A stretch of DNA of 64,000 bases from assembly GCF_001570545.1 (NCBI RefSeq), contig NZ_BBXD01000012.1, forward strand, positions 213,194-277,193, written 5' to 3'. The notes under the pieces were generated by a model. That model did not search any database, was not told where the DNA came from, and saw only the letters and a list, made by a program, of their open reading frames with translations. Origin of the DNA: Herbidospora mongoliensis (GTDB lineage: Bacteria > Actinomycetota > Actinomycetes > Streptosporangiales > Streptosporangiaceae). Below, piece by piece: positions 1 through 9,368 of the stretch. The position numbers were made by a program, and so were the translations under genes. The first letter of the stretch is position 1. Each line of letters opens with the position of its first letter.

Positions 1-477
1 CGCTGCGCGCTGCTCCACGACATCGGCAAGGCCCTCACCCACGAGGTCGAAGGCAGCCACGCCCTCATCGGCGCCGAGATCGCCCGCCGTTACGGCGAGC
101 ACGAAGATGTCGTCCACGCCATCGAGGCCCACCACAACGAGGTCGAGGTGCGTACCGTCGAAGCGGTTCTCACCCAGGCCGCCGACGCGATCAGCGGCAG
201 CAGGCCCGGGGCGCGACGGGAGAGCCTGGAGGCCTACGTGAAGCGGCTGGAGCGGCTCGAGGAGATCGCCCAGGCACACGAGGGCGTGGAGAAGGTCTTC
301 GCCATGCAGGCGGGGCGTGAGATCCGCGTGATGGTGCGGCCCGACAACGTCGACGACATCCAGGCGCAGGTGATCGCGCGTGACGTGGCCAAGCAGGTCG
401 AGGAGGAGCTGACCTACCCGGGCCAGATCCGCATCACGGTGGTACGCGAGTCGCGCGCCACCGAGTTCGCGCGTTAG
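1..477 (+). CDS. rny: Ribonuclease Y, C-terminal part (cut by window start)
   Basis: The open frame enters the window at base 1 and ends at TAG 475-477, giving the last 158 residues of an RNase Y type endoribonuclease that initiates mRNA decay at the membrane. The HD-domain signature LLHDIGKA is visible at the start, followed by a second conserved HAIEAHHNE segment, the [15 protein letters not shown] loop and the C-terminal [13 protein letters not shown] region, all characteristic of RNase Y. The N-terminal membrane anchor, coiled coil and KH domain lie outside the window. The internal ATG at 148 is not the real start, because homology continues upstream of it to base 1. Confidence 0.95.
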   Translation, partial: RCALLHDIGKALTHEVEGSHALIGAEIARRYGEHEDVVHAIEAHHNEVEVRTVEAVLTQAADAISGSRPGARRESLEAYVKRLERLEEIAQAHEGVEKVFAMQAGREIRVMVRPDNVDDIQAQVIARDVAKQVEEELTYPGQIRITVVRESRATEFAR

Positions 478-1018
478 CCACTCACCGCGTTTGCGCGCGA
501 GCCCCCGGCTTCGTTCGTGCCCGGCGTCGGCGGGCCGGGGATCCTGCCGGTTTGGGTCCCTGGCCACCCGAAGGCCTGCTGGGAGCGCGAGAGCGCCCAG
601 AGCTGCCAGGTCGCCGCCGGTCCCTGCCACACGAGGGCCTGCCGAGAGGCACTGCGCAGGCGACCGGTTTCATCGGCCGCCTGCGTCGAGACGTGAATCG
701 GCGGAAGGCCTTCTTAGAGCTGGATGAGGTTGAGGGTCGGGAATGCGCCGCCGGTGGCCAGGTCGCCCAGATCGATGCCGAGGCGTTTCCCCGGTCGTCC
801 CCGGAGTACAAGAGGACGCGTCGGCCACCCGCCTGGTGCGGACCGCCGCAAGGATGTCGTTTCCCGCCAGACTCGCAACGGGACGAGCACGCCGAACCGC
901 AAGGCGGCGGGCCTCCGCGCACCAGCCGTTGACACGGAAAGCACGTGACGACACCGGGACATCTGGCGCAAAGACTACGAAGACCACATGATTCGCGGGT
1001 AGTGCGGCCCAGCCGACG
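478..1018. other. Intergenic stretch without a supported gene
   Basis: This 541-base gap lies between rny and the hydrolase at 1019. Several short frames are open on both strands but none shows a recognisable domain or a convincing start. The only protein-like piece is on the minus strand at about 714-790, where codon third positions become GC-rich and the frame ends in LGIDLGDLATGGAF; it could be the tail of a decayed gene, but I cannot name it. Confidence 0.4.
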
Positions 1019-1822
1019 ATGAGTGGCATGACCCGCTTATTCAAGACCCTTTTCGCCGCTTGCCTCCTCGCCGGCCTGACCCTCGCCGGTCCGGCCCAGG
1101 CCGCCGGAACCCCCAAGCCGAAGCCCACCATCGTGCTGGTGCACGGTGCGTTCGCCGACTCCAGCGGCTGGAACGACGTCGCCGGTCAGCTGATCCGCAA
1201 GGGCTACGAGGTGACCGCCTTCTCCAACCCGCTGCGCGGCCCGCACTCCGACGCCGAGTACCTGCGTCAGTTCCTGTCCACCATCACCGGCCCGGTCGTC
1301 CTGGTCGGCCACTCCTACGGCGGCGCCGTCATCAGCAACGCCGCCACCGGAAACGCCAACATCAAGTCGCTGGTGTACGTCGCCGCCTACGCCCTCGACG
1401 AGGGCGAGAGCGTCAGCGACGCCAACCACCTGGCCGGCGGCGAGACCGAGGTCACCAACCACCTGAAGGTCAAGCCGTTCCCCGGCGCCCAGGGGGGCGA
1501 CGCCGACGCCTACATCGACCCGGCCCACTTCCACCGCCTGTTCTCCCAGGACCTGCCCCGCAGCACCAGCGCGGTCATGGCCGCCACCCAGCGTCCCGGC
1601 GCGCTCGCCGCACTGGTGACCCCGTCGGGTCCGGCCGCCTGGAAGACGATCCCGAGCTACTTCGTGGTCGCCAAGCAGGACAACATCATCCCGACCGTGG
1701 CCGAGCGCGCGATGGCCAAGCGCGCCAAGGGCTTCATCGTCGAGATCAACAGCTCCCACGTGCCGATGATGAGCCACCCCGAGGTGGTGACCTCGCTGAT
1801 CGTCAAGGCCGCGAGCCGCTAG
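1019..1822 (+). CDS. Secreted alpha/beta hydrolase
   Basis: The 267-residue protein has a signal peptide of about 28 residues ending in AQA, then a compact alpha/beta-hydrolase fold. HGAFADSSGW forms the oxyanion-hole loop, GHSYGG carries the nucleophile Ser99, and the acid and base are likely in KQDNIIP and SSHVPMMSHP. It resembles the family of small extracellular esterase/lipase-like hydrolases common in actinomycetes; the substrate cannot be told. ATG 1028 (residue 4) is an alternative start. The gene is monocistronic and closed by a strong hairpin at 1838-1858. Confidence 0.88.
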   Translation: MSGMTRLFKTLFAACLLAGLTLAGPAQAAGTPKPKPTIVLVHGAFADSSGWNDVAGQLIRKGYEVTAFSNPLRGPHSDAEYLRQFLSTITGPVVLVGHSYGGAVISNAATGNANIKSLVYVAAYALDEGESVSDANHLAGGETEVTNHLKVKPFPGAQGGDADAYIDPAHFHRLFSQDLPRSTSAVMAATQRPGALAALVTPSGPAAWKTIPSYFVVAKQDNIIPTVAERAMAKRAKGFIVEINSSHVPMMSHPEVVTSLIVKAASR

Positions 1823-1837
1823 TACCTAGGTGAGGAG

Positions 1838-1858
1838 GGCCCGCCTGCCAGGCGGGCC
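1838..1858 (+). terminator. Rho-independent-type hairpin after the hydrolase
   Basis: A perfect 9-bp stem (GGCCCGCCT / AGGCGGGCC) with a 3-base loop begins 15 bases after the hydrolase stop codon and is followed by TTTCT. It separates this gene from the membrane protein at 1933. Confidence 0.8.
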
Positions 1859-1932
1859 TTTCTGGCTGGAAATGATCGTTGTACGCCATACTTCCCCGAA
1901 GCTTTCAGGCTGGGGATCGGTGGCGTGATCGG

Positions 1933-2919
1933 ATGTTATGTCTCAGCTGTCATACGGACACGGTTCCCGACTGGGTCAAGTGCCCGGTCTGCGAAAAGGC
2001 CGACGCCGCTCCGGCTCCGGAGCCGCCCACCGTCGAGCGGCGGCCGATCAGGTGGGGCGACTACCTCGCCGCGCTTCTCCTGGCCGGCCTGAACGCCTAT
2101 TGGCTCTGGGTGATGTCGACGTGGTGGGGATCACCCGGGTTCTGGCGCATCTTCTGGTCTGAGCTGACCTTCCATCTTGTGCTGATTCCCACTGCGGTTC
2201 TGCTGCTGTTCCGCCGTACGGCGATGTTCGGGGCGGGCGTCGCGCTCGGAAATCTGGCGATGTGGACCTCTGTGAGCGTGCCCACCGTGGTCGACGTGAT
2301 CTGGAGAGAGCCCTATCAGGACGACTGGTGGAACAGCTTCGTGCTGGCGATGACGGCGGCATTGCTGTTCTTCGGAATCGTGTGGCGGGATCGGCTGGTC
2401 TTCCGGGTGACCCGGCGGAACGGGAGCCTGGCGATGGCGGCGGTGGCGATCTTCGTGGTCTTGGTGTCGGCCGGGAACTTCCCGACGCGAATAGATGAGC
2501 GATGGGACGGAACCACGTTCGAATGCTGCACCACCGCGCTGGTCGACGCGGTCGACCTCATCAGTTTCGCAGCGAGCAACGCCTTGATCGTGCTTTACCT
2601 CGTCCTCGGTGCGTTCAGCAGGTCGGGGGCCTTCGGCGCCGGGATGTTCGCCGCATTCCTGCAGGGCGTGGCCCCGAACATCGCCTTGGTGGCGGTCAGC
2701 AAGGGGCCGCTGCCCGCCTTCTGGATCATGCCGGTGATCTGTGCCGCGGTGGTCGCGCTCGCGCTAGCCAAATATCTGCAGGTAGAACGAGAGCTCGGCG
2801 GCGAGGGCGGCGGTTCTGGTCTCGATGCGGCGGAACCCGTGGCTCTCGCCCTCGAAGGCCAGGTAGGTGCAGGGCACCCCGCGAGCCGTGAGGGCGGCGA
2901 CGAACGTCTCGGCCTGTGA
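1933..2919 (+). CDS. Zinc-ribbon multi-pass membrane protein of unknown function
   Basis: The 328-residue protein begins with a small zinc-ribbon-like motif (CLSC, then CPVC), a Pro-rich linker, and about seven or eight hydrophobic segments from roughly residue 45 to 285. The longer frame would start at TTG 1879; ATG 1933 is preferred because the cysteine motif follows at once. The last 50 or so residues are hydrophilic, Gly/Glu-rich and run antisense across the 3' end of the peptidase gene (2764 onwards), so the true protein may once have stopped near 2765. I do not recognise a named family; zinc-ribbon plus membrane domain suggests a sensory or scaffold role only by analogy. Confidence 0.7.
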   Translation: MLCLSCHTDTVPDWVKCPVCEKADAAPAPEPPTVERRPIRWGDYLAALLLAGLNAYWLWVMSTWWGSPGFWRIFWSELTFHLVLIPTAVLLLFRRTAMFGAGVALGNLAMWTSVSVPTVVDVIWREPYQDDWWNSFVLAMTAALLFFGIVWRDRLVFRVTRRNGSLAMAAVAIFVVLVSAGNFPTRIDERWDGTTFECCTTALVDAVDLISFAASNALIVLYLVLGAFSRSGAFGAGMFAAFLQGVAPNIALVAVSKGPLPAFWIMPVICAAVVALALAKYLQVERELGGEGGGSGLDAAEPVALALEGQVGAGHPASREGGDERLGL

Positions 2920-4578
2920 CGGCGGCACGACCGGGTCGTTCTGGCCCTGCAGCAGCAGCACGGGACAGTCGATCTCGCCGACCCGGGCCAGTGGTTCGTG
3001 ACGGACACCGTCAGGCCCGGCGAGCCACCCGGCGTACTGGGACTCGTAGTCGTGTGTCGCCTCCGGCAGGGGCCCCAGCGACGTGACACCGGCGATCGAC
3101 ACACCCCCCGCGAACACGTCGGAGGCCGCGCAGGCCGCCAGCACGGTCCAGCCCCCGGCGCTGCCACCCCGGATCGCGATCTGATCGGGGTCGGCGTGGC
3201 CGGAGAAGGCGAGCCACTCGGCCGCCGCGACCACGTCGTCGACGTCGACCACGCCCCACTGGCCGCTCAGCTTCTCCCGGTAGGCCCGCCCGTACCCGGT
3301 CGACCCTCCGTAGTTCACGTCGAGCACCCCGATGCCCCGCGTGGTGAAGAAGGCCCGCGCCAGGCTGAGCTCCGTCGTGACGTGCCCGGTGGGCCCGCCG
3401 TGGGCGAACACCACGAAGGGCGAAGGACCATTCGCGTCGAGCGGGGGATACAGATAGGCCGGCACGCGGTGGTCGATCATCACCGCCGAAGGGCGGGGCA
3501 GGTAGGCCACGTCGGGCAGCTCCGCGATGTCCCGCCGCAGAGCTTCCACCCGCCCGGTCACGGTGTCGACGCGCACCACGGAACGCGGCAGATCCCACCC
3601 GTAGCCGATCCCGACCAGCATCCGCCCGTCGGCCGACAGCACCGGCTGGAACCCGTCGTAGGGCACGTCGAGGTCGTCGAGCAGGCCCGACTCCACGTCG
3701 AGCAGGCCCAGCCGCAGGTTCCCCTGCCCGTGCAGCACCCCGAGCCGCCCGTCGCCCAGCACCACGTAGGGCCGCCCGCCGAGCTGCCACAGGGGCCCGG
3801 CGAACTCCTCCTCGGAGGGGAAGAGCGCCCGGGGCGAGGTGCCGAACATGCCGATCTGGTAGAGGTTCCACCAGCCCGACCAGTCGGACACCAGGTAGAG
3901 GTTGCGGTCGTCCTTCCAGGTCGGCGCGAGCACCGACTCGGTCGGTCCGCCCTTGACCGTCCACGACGAGCCGTCGTCGATCCGGGTGATCCGCAGCTCG
4001 GTTCCGACCCACGGCATCCGGGGGTGGTTCCAGCAGATGTACGCCACATGCTCCCCATTAGGAGAAACCGTGGGCGAGGCGTAGAAATCCGACCCGGACG
4101 CGATCACGGAGACGGAACCGTCCAGCGAGACGGCGACAACGGCGCGTTCCACTTTTCCGTCGTCGTGATGCTTCTCCTGTACGCCGAAGATGCGCCCGCA
4201 GGACCAGGAGAGGTCGGCGTACCGGCAGCCGGGTTCATCCGTGATGGGCCGTGGCTGCTCCCCGTGGGAGACCAGGTAAAGCCTCTGGTCGGAGTGTTCG
4301 GCGAAGACGACGCCGTGTTCGGGGATGACGAGATAGGACCGTCCGCCGTATTCGTGTACCCGCGTCCGCGCGTCCCAGGGGGCCGGCAGGATCTCGCGCC
4401 GCTGCCCGTCGGAGGCGCGGTGGACGATGGTCCGGCGGCCGTGCTGGGCGGGCCGGTCCTCCTCCCACCACACCTCGTCGCCGATCACGGTGGGGAAGCC
4501 GAGGTCCAGTCCGGAACGGGCGACGTCGGCGGTGGATATGCGGGCGGCGTACGGCAGAGGCGCGCGCTCGGGGAGCAT
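2764..4578 (-). CDS. S9 family prolyl oligopeptidase-type serine peptidase
   Basis: The 604-residue protein has an N-terminal beta-propeller (repeats such as SPTVSPNGEHVAYICW) and a C-terminal alpha/beta-hydrolase domain with GGSAGGW (nucleophile), NDPVVP (acid) and ESHGFR (histidine), the arrangement of S9 dipeptidyl/acylaminoacyl peptidases. No signal peptide is seen, so it should act on short peptides in the cytoplasm. ATG 4578 is chosen because an AGGA lies about 9 bases upstream; ATG 4587 is in frame but sits directly on that site. It follows the second glutamate-type binding protein by 41 bases and may be cotranscribed with gluABCD, linking amino acid import to peptide turnover; that link is inference. 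Confidence 0.9.
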   Translation of the reverse strand: MLPERAPLPYAARISTADVARSGLDLGFPTVIGDEVWWEEDRPAQHGRRTIVHRASDGQRREILPAPWDARTRVHEYGGRSYLVIPEHGVVFAEHSDQRLYLVSHGEQPRPITDEPGCRYADLSWSCGRIFGVQEKHHDDGKVERAVVAVSLDGSVSVIASGSDFYASPTVSPNGEHVAYICWNHPRMPWVGTELRITRIDDGSSWTVKGGPTESVLAPTWKDDRNLYLVSDWSGWWNLYQIGMFGTSPRALFPSEEEFAGPLWQLGGRPYVVLGDGRLGVLHGQGNLRLGLLDVESGLLDDLDVPYDGFQPVLSADGRMLVGIGYGWDLPRSVVRVDTVTGRVEALRRDIAELPDVAYLPRPSAVMIDHRVPAYLYPPLDANGPSPFVVFAHGGPTGHVTTELSLARAFFTTRGIGVLDVNYGGSTGYGRAYREKLSGQWGVVDVDDVVAAAEWLAFSGHADPDQIAIRGGSAGGWTVLAACAASDVFAGGVSIAGVTSLGPLPEATHDYESQYAGWLAGPDGVRHEPLARVGEIDCPVLLLQGQNDPVVPPSQAETFVAALTARGVPCTYLAFEGESHGFRRIETRTAALAAELSFYLQIFG

Positions 4579-4619
4579 GCACGGCATCCTGCCCGAACCC
4601 GGCTGATGATGTCGTGCGG

Positions 4620-5399
4620 TTACCGCTTTTCCAGGGCGGGCGGCATCTCGTACTGGGTGGCGAGCTCGCCCAGGTAGTCGATGACGGCCCGGTGCCACGA
4701 CCCGTCGTCGAACATCTGGCGCAGCGCGTCCTCGATCTCCCCGCGCCACGACTCGGTCCGCTCCGACAGGCCGATGCCGTACCGTTCCTGCGCGAGAGCG
4801 CGTCCGACCAGGCGGAACCGGCCCGGATACTGCGCCGACAGACCGGCGAGCACGGGGGCGTCCGCGATGATCGCGTCGGTGCGCCGGTCGGCCAGCAGCG
4901 GACCGCACGCGGCGGGCACGTTGGCCTCCGCCAGGTGCGTGGCCCGCCATTCGGCGCCGAAGCGGCCGCTCAGGCCGAGGGTGTCGGCCCGGGTGCCGCA
5001 GACCAGGCCCGCGGCCAGGTCTTTCAGCGTCCGGTCGCGGTCGCGGACCCGGACCAGGATGTCCTTGGTCGCGACCAGGTAGGGGCCGACATACGGTTCC
5101 CGCGCGGGCCCCATGACCAGGTCGGCCGAGGCCAGGTCGGTGGTGTACCGGATCTGGTCGTTCCGGTAACCGAGTTGCCGGGCCACGTAATGGGCCACGG
5201 CGATGTCGAAGCCGGACCAGCCGCCGCTGGGCTGCCGTTCGGCCAGGCCGGGCTGGCCCGCGCGGACACCGATCAGAAGGCCGGTGCCCGAACAGCCCGC
5301 GAGCCCGGCCGCGATCGAGAGGGCCGCGATACCCGCAGCCAGGACGCGCCACACCCGATCAGGATCAGATCTTGATCGCCTGTGACGCCGATACGACAC
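4620..5399 (-). CDS. Second polar amino acid ABC substrate-binding lipoprotein
   Basis: The 259-residue protein carries an Arg-rich N terminus, a hydrophobic stretch and a lipobox LAGC (Cys36), followed by a class-3 periplasmic-binding fold. It parallels GluB at 6987-7802 segment by segment (AGQPGLAERQP against FDQPGLGLKGT, GFDIAVAHYVARQLGY against GFDVDVAKYIAKELGY, PPALEKR against PPALEKY), so it is a diverged paralogue. It starts at GTG 5399, 9 bases after gluD, and should be the fifth gene of the operon. The divergence of the pocket region suggests a different ligand specificity for the same permease pair; this is inference. Confidence 0.88.
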   Translation of the reverse strand: MSYRRHRRSRSDPDRVWRVLAAGIAALSIAAGLAGCSGTGLLIGVRAGQPGLAERQPSGGWSGFDIAVAHYVARQLGYRNDQIRYTTDLASADLVMGPAREPYVGPYLVATKDILVRVRDRDRTLKDLAAGLVCGTRADTLGLSGRFGAEWRATHLAEANVPAACGPLLADRRTDAIIADAPVLAGLSAQYPGRFRLVGRALAQERYGIGLSERTESWRGEIEDALRQMFDDGSWHRAVIDYLGELATQYEMPPALEKR

Positions 5400-5407
5400 G
5401 TAAAGGC

Positions 5408-6262
5408 TTACCCCACGCCGACCGACTGGGGAGCCTCGATGGGCTTGACCGTGGTCTTCCTACTGCGGCGGGAGCGGCGTTCCAGCCAGTTGGCGACCAG
5501 TCCGACCAGAACGTTGATGAAGATGTAAATGATCGCCACGACGATGACCGCGGGGATCAGGTTGCGGAAGTTCGCCGGGAGAATTCGGGCACCCGCGTTG
5601 AGCAGGTCCTCGAACGCGACGATGAACCCGAGCGCGGTGTCCTTGAGCAGCACGATGAGCTGGCTGACGATGGCCGGCATCATCACCGTCACCGCCTGCG
5701 GCAGCAGGATGAGCCGCATGACCTGGCCCTTGCGCAGCCCGACGGCCAGCGCGGCCTCGCTCTGGCCACGCGGCAGCGACTGGATCCCGGCCCGGACGAT
5801 CTCCGCCAGCACCGACCCGTTGTAGAGCACCAGCCCGAACACCACGGCGGTGAACGACGTCACGGTGAGCCCGAGCACGGCCGAGCCGCCGTATTGGGCG
5901 AAGAAGATCATGATGAGCAGCGGGATGGCGCGGAAGAACTCCACGACGGCCCCGGCGGGCACCCTGATCCACCGGTGCTCCGACAGCCGGGCGATGCCGA
6001 ACACGAACCCGAAGGGCACCGCGATCAGCGTGGCCACGGCGGCGGCCGACAGCGTGTTGAGCAGCCCAGGGATGATGAGGTTCACCCAGACGTCGGCCTG
6101 CAGGAACGGCTCCCACAGGGCCGCGTCGAACTGGCCCTTCTCGTCGAACTTCAGGTAGACGAACCACGCGGCCACGATCACCGCGGCGGCGAACACGAAC
6201 GTCAGGATCCGGTTGCGCAGGATCCCACGGGGGCCCGGAGTGTCGTACAGGACGGAGCTCAT
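5408..6262 (-). CDS. gluD: Glutamate-type ABC transporter permease GluD
   Basis: The 284-residue integral membrane protein has an N-terminal extension with one membrane segment, then the five-helix HisM-type permease core. The EAA loop reads EAALAVGLRKGQVMRLILLPQA, slightly degenerate but clear. The start codon overlaps the gluC stop by 4 bases (ATGA), indicating translational coupling. Gene order ATPase, binding protein, permease, permease is that of gluABCD in Corynebacterium glutamicum. A basic C-terminal tail (ERRSRRSRKTT) lies on the cytoplasmic side. Confidence 0.92.
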   Translation of the reverse strand: MSSVLYDTPGPRGILRNRILTFVFAAAVIVAAWFVYLKFDEKGQFDAALWEPFLQADVWVNLIIPGLLNTLSAAAVATLIAVPFGFVFGIARLSEHRWIRVPAGAVVEFFRAIPLLIMIFFAQYGGSAVLGLTVTSFTAVVFGLVLYNGSVLAEIVRAGIQSLPRGQSEAALAVGLRKGQVMRLILLPQAVTVMMPAIVSQLIVLLKDTALGFIVAFEDLLNAGARILPANFRNLIPAVIVVAIIYIFINVLVGLVANWLERRSRRSRKTTVKPIEAPQSVGVG

Positions 6263-6927
6263 CGGGCCACCTTCAGCCGTCGGGACAGCCAGCCGAACGC
6301 CAGGCCGGTGGGGAGGGTGAGCACGAGGAAGGCCAGCGCGAACCCGAAGAAGATCGCGACGACCGAGTCCTGGTGCTGCTCGAACATGGACTTCATGGTC
6401 AGTGACGCCTCGCCGACCCCGATGGCGGCGGCGACCGTGGTGTTCTTGGTCAGCGCGATCAGCAGGCTGCCCAGCGGCGCGATGATCGCCCGGAACGCCT
6501 GCGGCAGCACCACGAACCGCAGGTTCTGCGTGAACGTCAGGCCGAGCGCCCGAGCCGCCTCGGCCTGCCCGACCGGCACGGTGTTGATGCCCGACCTGAT
6601 GGCCTCACAGACGAACGCGGCGGTGTACGCCGACAGCCCGATGATCGACAGCCACAGGTAGTTGGTCGACAGGGACTCGGAAAACGAGACGTCGAGCACG
6701 GTCCCGAGCCCGAGCCCGCAGAACACGATCACCAGGGTCAGCGGGGTGTTGCGCAGCGTGTTGACGTACGCGGTGGCCACCCCACGCAGCACACCGAACG
6801 GGCTGACCTTCATGGCGGCCAGGACGGTGCCCAGCACCAGCGCCACCACGGCACTGGCCAGCGTGAGCCGTACGGTCAGCCAGAACGCGCCCAGGATGAC
6901 CGGGAACTCTTCGACGAGGGCACCCAC
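6259..6927 (-). CDS. gluC: Glutamate-type ABC transporter permease GluC
   Basis: The 222-residue permease has about five membrane helices and the conserved loop EAARALGLTFTQNLRFVVLPQA that contacts the ATPase. GTG 6927 is preferred as start because a strong GGGAGG lies 7 bases upstream; an in-frame TTG at 6942 would place that site inside the gene. It is separated from gluB by a 60-base gap containing a stable hairpin, and overlaps gluD by 4 bases. It forms the heteromeric channel with GluD. Confidence 0.92.
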   Translation of the reverse strand: MGALVEEFPVILGAFWLTVRLTLASAVVALVLGTVLAAMKVSPFGVLRGVATAYVNTLRNTPLTLVIVFCGLGLGTVLDVSFSESLSTNYLWLSIIGLSAYTAAFVCEAIRSGINTVPVGQAEAARALGLTFTQNLRFVVLPQAFRAIIAPLGSLLIALTKNTTVAAAIGVGEASLTMKSMFEQHQDSVVAIFFGFALAFLVLTLPTGLAFGWLSRRLKVAR

Positions 6928-6950
6928 GGCCCCACCTCCCAAAAGAGCAC

Positions 6951-6972
6951 GGCCCTCCCCGAGGGGAGGGCC
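6951..6972 (-). promoter_or_regulatory. Intra-operon hairpin between gluB and gluC
   Basis: A GC-rich inverted repeat (GGCCCTCCCC / GGGGAGGGCC, tight loop) lies 14 bases beyond the gluB stop and ahead of the gluC ribosome binding site, with no T-run after it. Hairpins at this position in binding-protein operons commonly act as partial terminators or 3' stabilisers that let the binding protein outnumber the permeases. Confidence 0.7.
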
Positions 6973-6986
6973 GCGAGCCGGTCAGA

Positions 6987-7802
6987 TCAGTACTTCTCCA
7001 GCGCCGGCGGGGTGGCGAAGGCGGTGGCGAACTCGCCGAAGTTGGCGTCCACGGCCTTCTTCCACGAGCCGTCGCCGAACATCTTCTCGATCGCCGCGTT
7101 GACCTTGTCGCGGGTCTCCTTGTCGTCCTTCTTGAGGCCGACGCCGTACTTCTCCTCGGAGAAGGGCTTGCCGACCAGGCGGAACTTGCCGGGCTGCTGC
7201 GCGGCGAAGCCGGCCAGGATGGTGGCGTCGGTGGAGATCGCGTCGACCTGGCTCTGCTCCAGCAGCGGCAGGCAGGCGCCGTAGCCCTGCTGCTCGGTCA
7301 GGTACTGGCCCTTCCAGGGCTCACCGAACTTGTCGACCAGTCGCTTGGGGGAGCTGGAGCCCTGGGCGCCGCAGACCTTCTTGGCCGAGAGGCCCTCGAC
7401 GTCGGCGATCGTGGTGTCGTCGGCGCGCGTCAGGATGTCCTGCCCGGTGACCAGGTAGGGACCGGCGAAGGAGACGAGCTCCTTGCGGGCGTCGGTGATC
7501 GAGTAGGTCGCCAGCACCATGTCGACCTGGCCCTGCTGGATGAAGGGCTCGCGGTTGGCCGACACGGTCTCCTTCCACTCGATCTTGTCCTCCGAGTAGC
7601 CAAGCTCCTTGGCGATGTACTTGGCCACATCGACGTCAAAGCCCGTCGGCTTGCCGTCGGTCCCCTTCAGGCCCAGTCCGGGCTGGTCGAACTTCACGCC
7701 GATGACGAACTTGTCGTCGCCACCGCACGCGGTCAGGCTCGCCGCCAACGCGGCTGCGGTCAAAAGGAGAGCACCGATACGACGGACACGCATGACAGCC
7801 AC
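6987..7802 (-). CDS. gluB: Glutamate-type ABC substrate-binding lipoprotein GluB
   Basis: The 271-residue protein has a signal peptide ending in lipobox LTAC (Cys26) and a class-3 solute-binding fold for polar amino acids (GFDVDVAKYIAKELGY, STDATILAGF, GVGLKKDDKE). It starts 2 bases after the gluA stop; ATG 7793 (residue 4) is an equally possible start. It should be anchored on the outer face of the membrane and deliver glutamate or a related acidic amino acid to GluC/GluD. The hairpin at 6951-6972 after its stop fits higher expression of this subunit. Confidence 0.92.
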   Translation of the reverse strand: MAVMRVRRIGALLLTAAALAASLTACGGDDKFVIGVKFDQPGLGLKGTDGKPTGFDVDVAKYIAKELGYSEDKIEWKETVSANREPFIQQGQVDMVLATYSITDARKELVSFAGPYLVTGQDILTRADDTTIADVEGLSAKKVCGAQGSSSPKRLVDKFGEPWKGQYLTEQQGYGACLPLLEQSQVDAISTDATILAGFAAQQPGKFRLVGKPFSEEKYGVGLKKDDKETRDKVNAAIEKMFGDGSWKKAVDANFGEFATAFATPPALEKY

Positions 7803-7804
7803 CT

Positions 7805-8569
<765 letters not shown>

Positions 8570-8723
8570 AGTAAAGGGGCCGATATCTCCAAGTCAGCAG
8601 CGGAGTTATACCGATCACATCACGGACTCACATCACGACTGTCCTGGTCATCCCGGCTGGTCGGGACATTCTTCCCGAGCTGGACTCATGAGATTTGGGG
8701 CAAGTAGTCGCTTGGGTGAAGGC

Positions 8724-9368
8724 ATGACCGATAAATACCGGCGCACCGTCGCCGCGGGGGCGCTCGTCGCCTGGCCCGTCCTGCTCTTCGCCGCCTTCCT
8801 CACCTCGCCGCCCAGCGAGGAGCACGATCCGGCCCTGTTCGCCTCCATGCCGGGCCAGGTGCAGATCAGCGGGCTTCTTTTCCTGTACGCCACTCTCGCC
8901 ATGATCCCGGCGCTGTTCGGCCTGGCCGCGCCCCTCTACGCGAGGGCCCGAGGGCTCGCCAACACCGGCCTCACCCTGGGGCTCTTCGGCGCTGCCACGG
9001 CCTGCACCCTGTTCATGACCGACTTCTACGACCTGGCGCTGGCCCAGAGCGTGCCCGCGGAGACCGCCAAGCAGGTCACCGCGGCGGCGGGTGAGCTGCC
9101 GGGCTTCCTGTTCGGCATGCTCCTCCCCGGCTTCCTCACCCACGTCGGCACGTTGATCCTGGTCGTCGGCCTGGCGGCCAAGAAGGCCGCGCCCTGGTGG
9201 GTGCCGGTCGCCGTGATCGCCGGCATCGTGTGGCCGTTCGTGGTGATGAGCACGTCGCCCGCGACGCAGTCGATCGGCTCGCTGCTGGAGCTGGCCGCTC
9301 TCGCCTGGGTGGCGCGGATCGTGCTCAGGACCCCGCTGCTCAGAACCCCGACTCCCGTGCCCGCGTGA
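8724..9368 (+). CDS. Small multi-pass membrane protein, unknown function
   Basis: The 214-residue protein has about six hydrophobic segments (from VAAGALVAWPVLLFAAFL to LLELAALAWVARIVL) joined by short polar loops and no recognisable catalytic motif. ATG 8724 is chosen as start because the codons upstream read antisense to gluA. Its 3' end overlaps the convergent response regulator gene by 29 bases. It resembles the unnamed DUF-type integral membrane proteins common in actinomycetes; function cannot be inferred. Confidence 0.7.
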   Translation: MTDKYRRTVAAGALVAWPVLLFAAFLTSPPSEEHDPALFASMPGQVQISGLLFLYATLAMIPALFGLAAPLYARARGLANTGLTLGLFGAATACTLFMTDFYDLALAQSVPAETAKQVTAAAGELPGFLFGMLLPGFLTHVGTLILVVGLAAKKAAPWWVPVAVIAGIVWPFVVMSTSPATQSIGSLLELAALAWVARIVLRTPLLRTPTPVPA

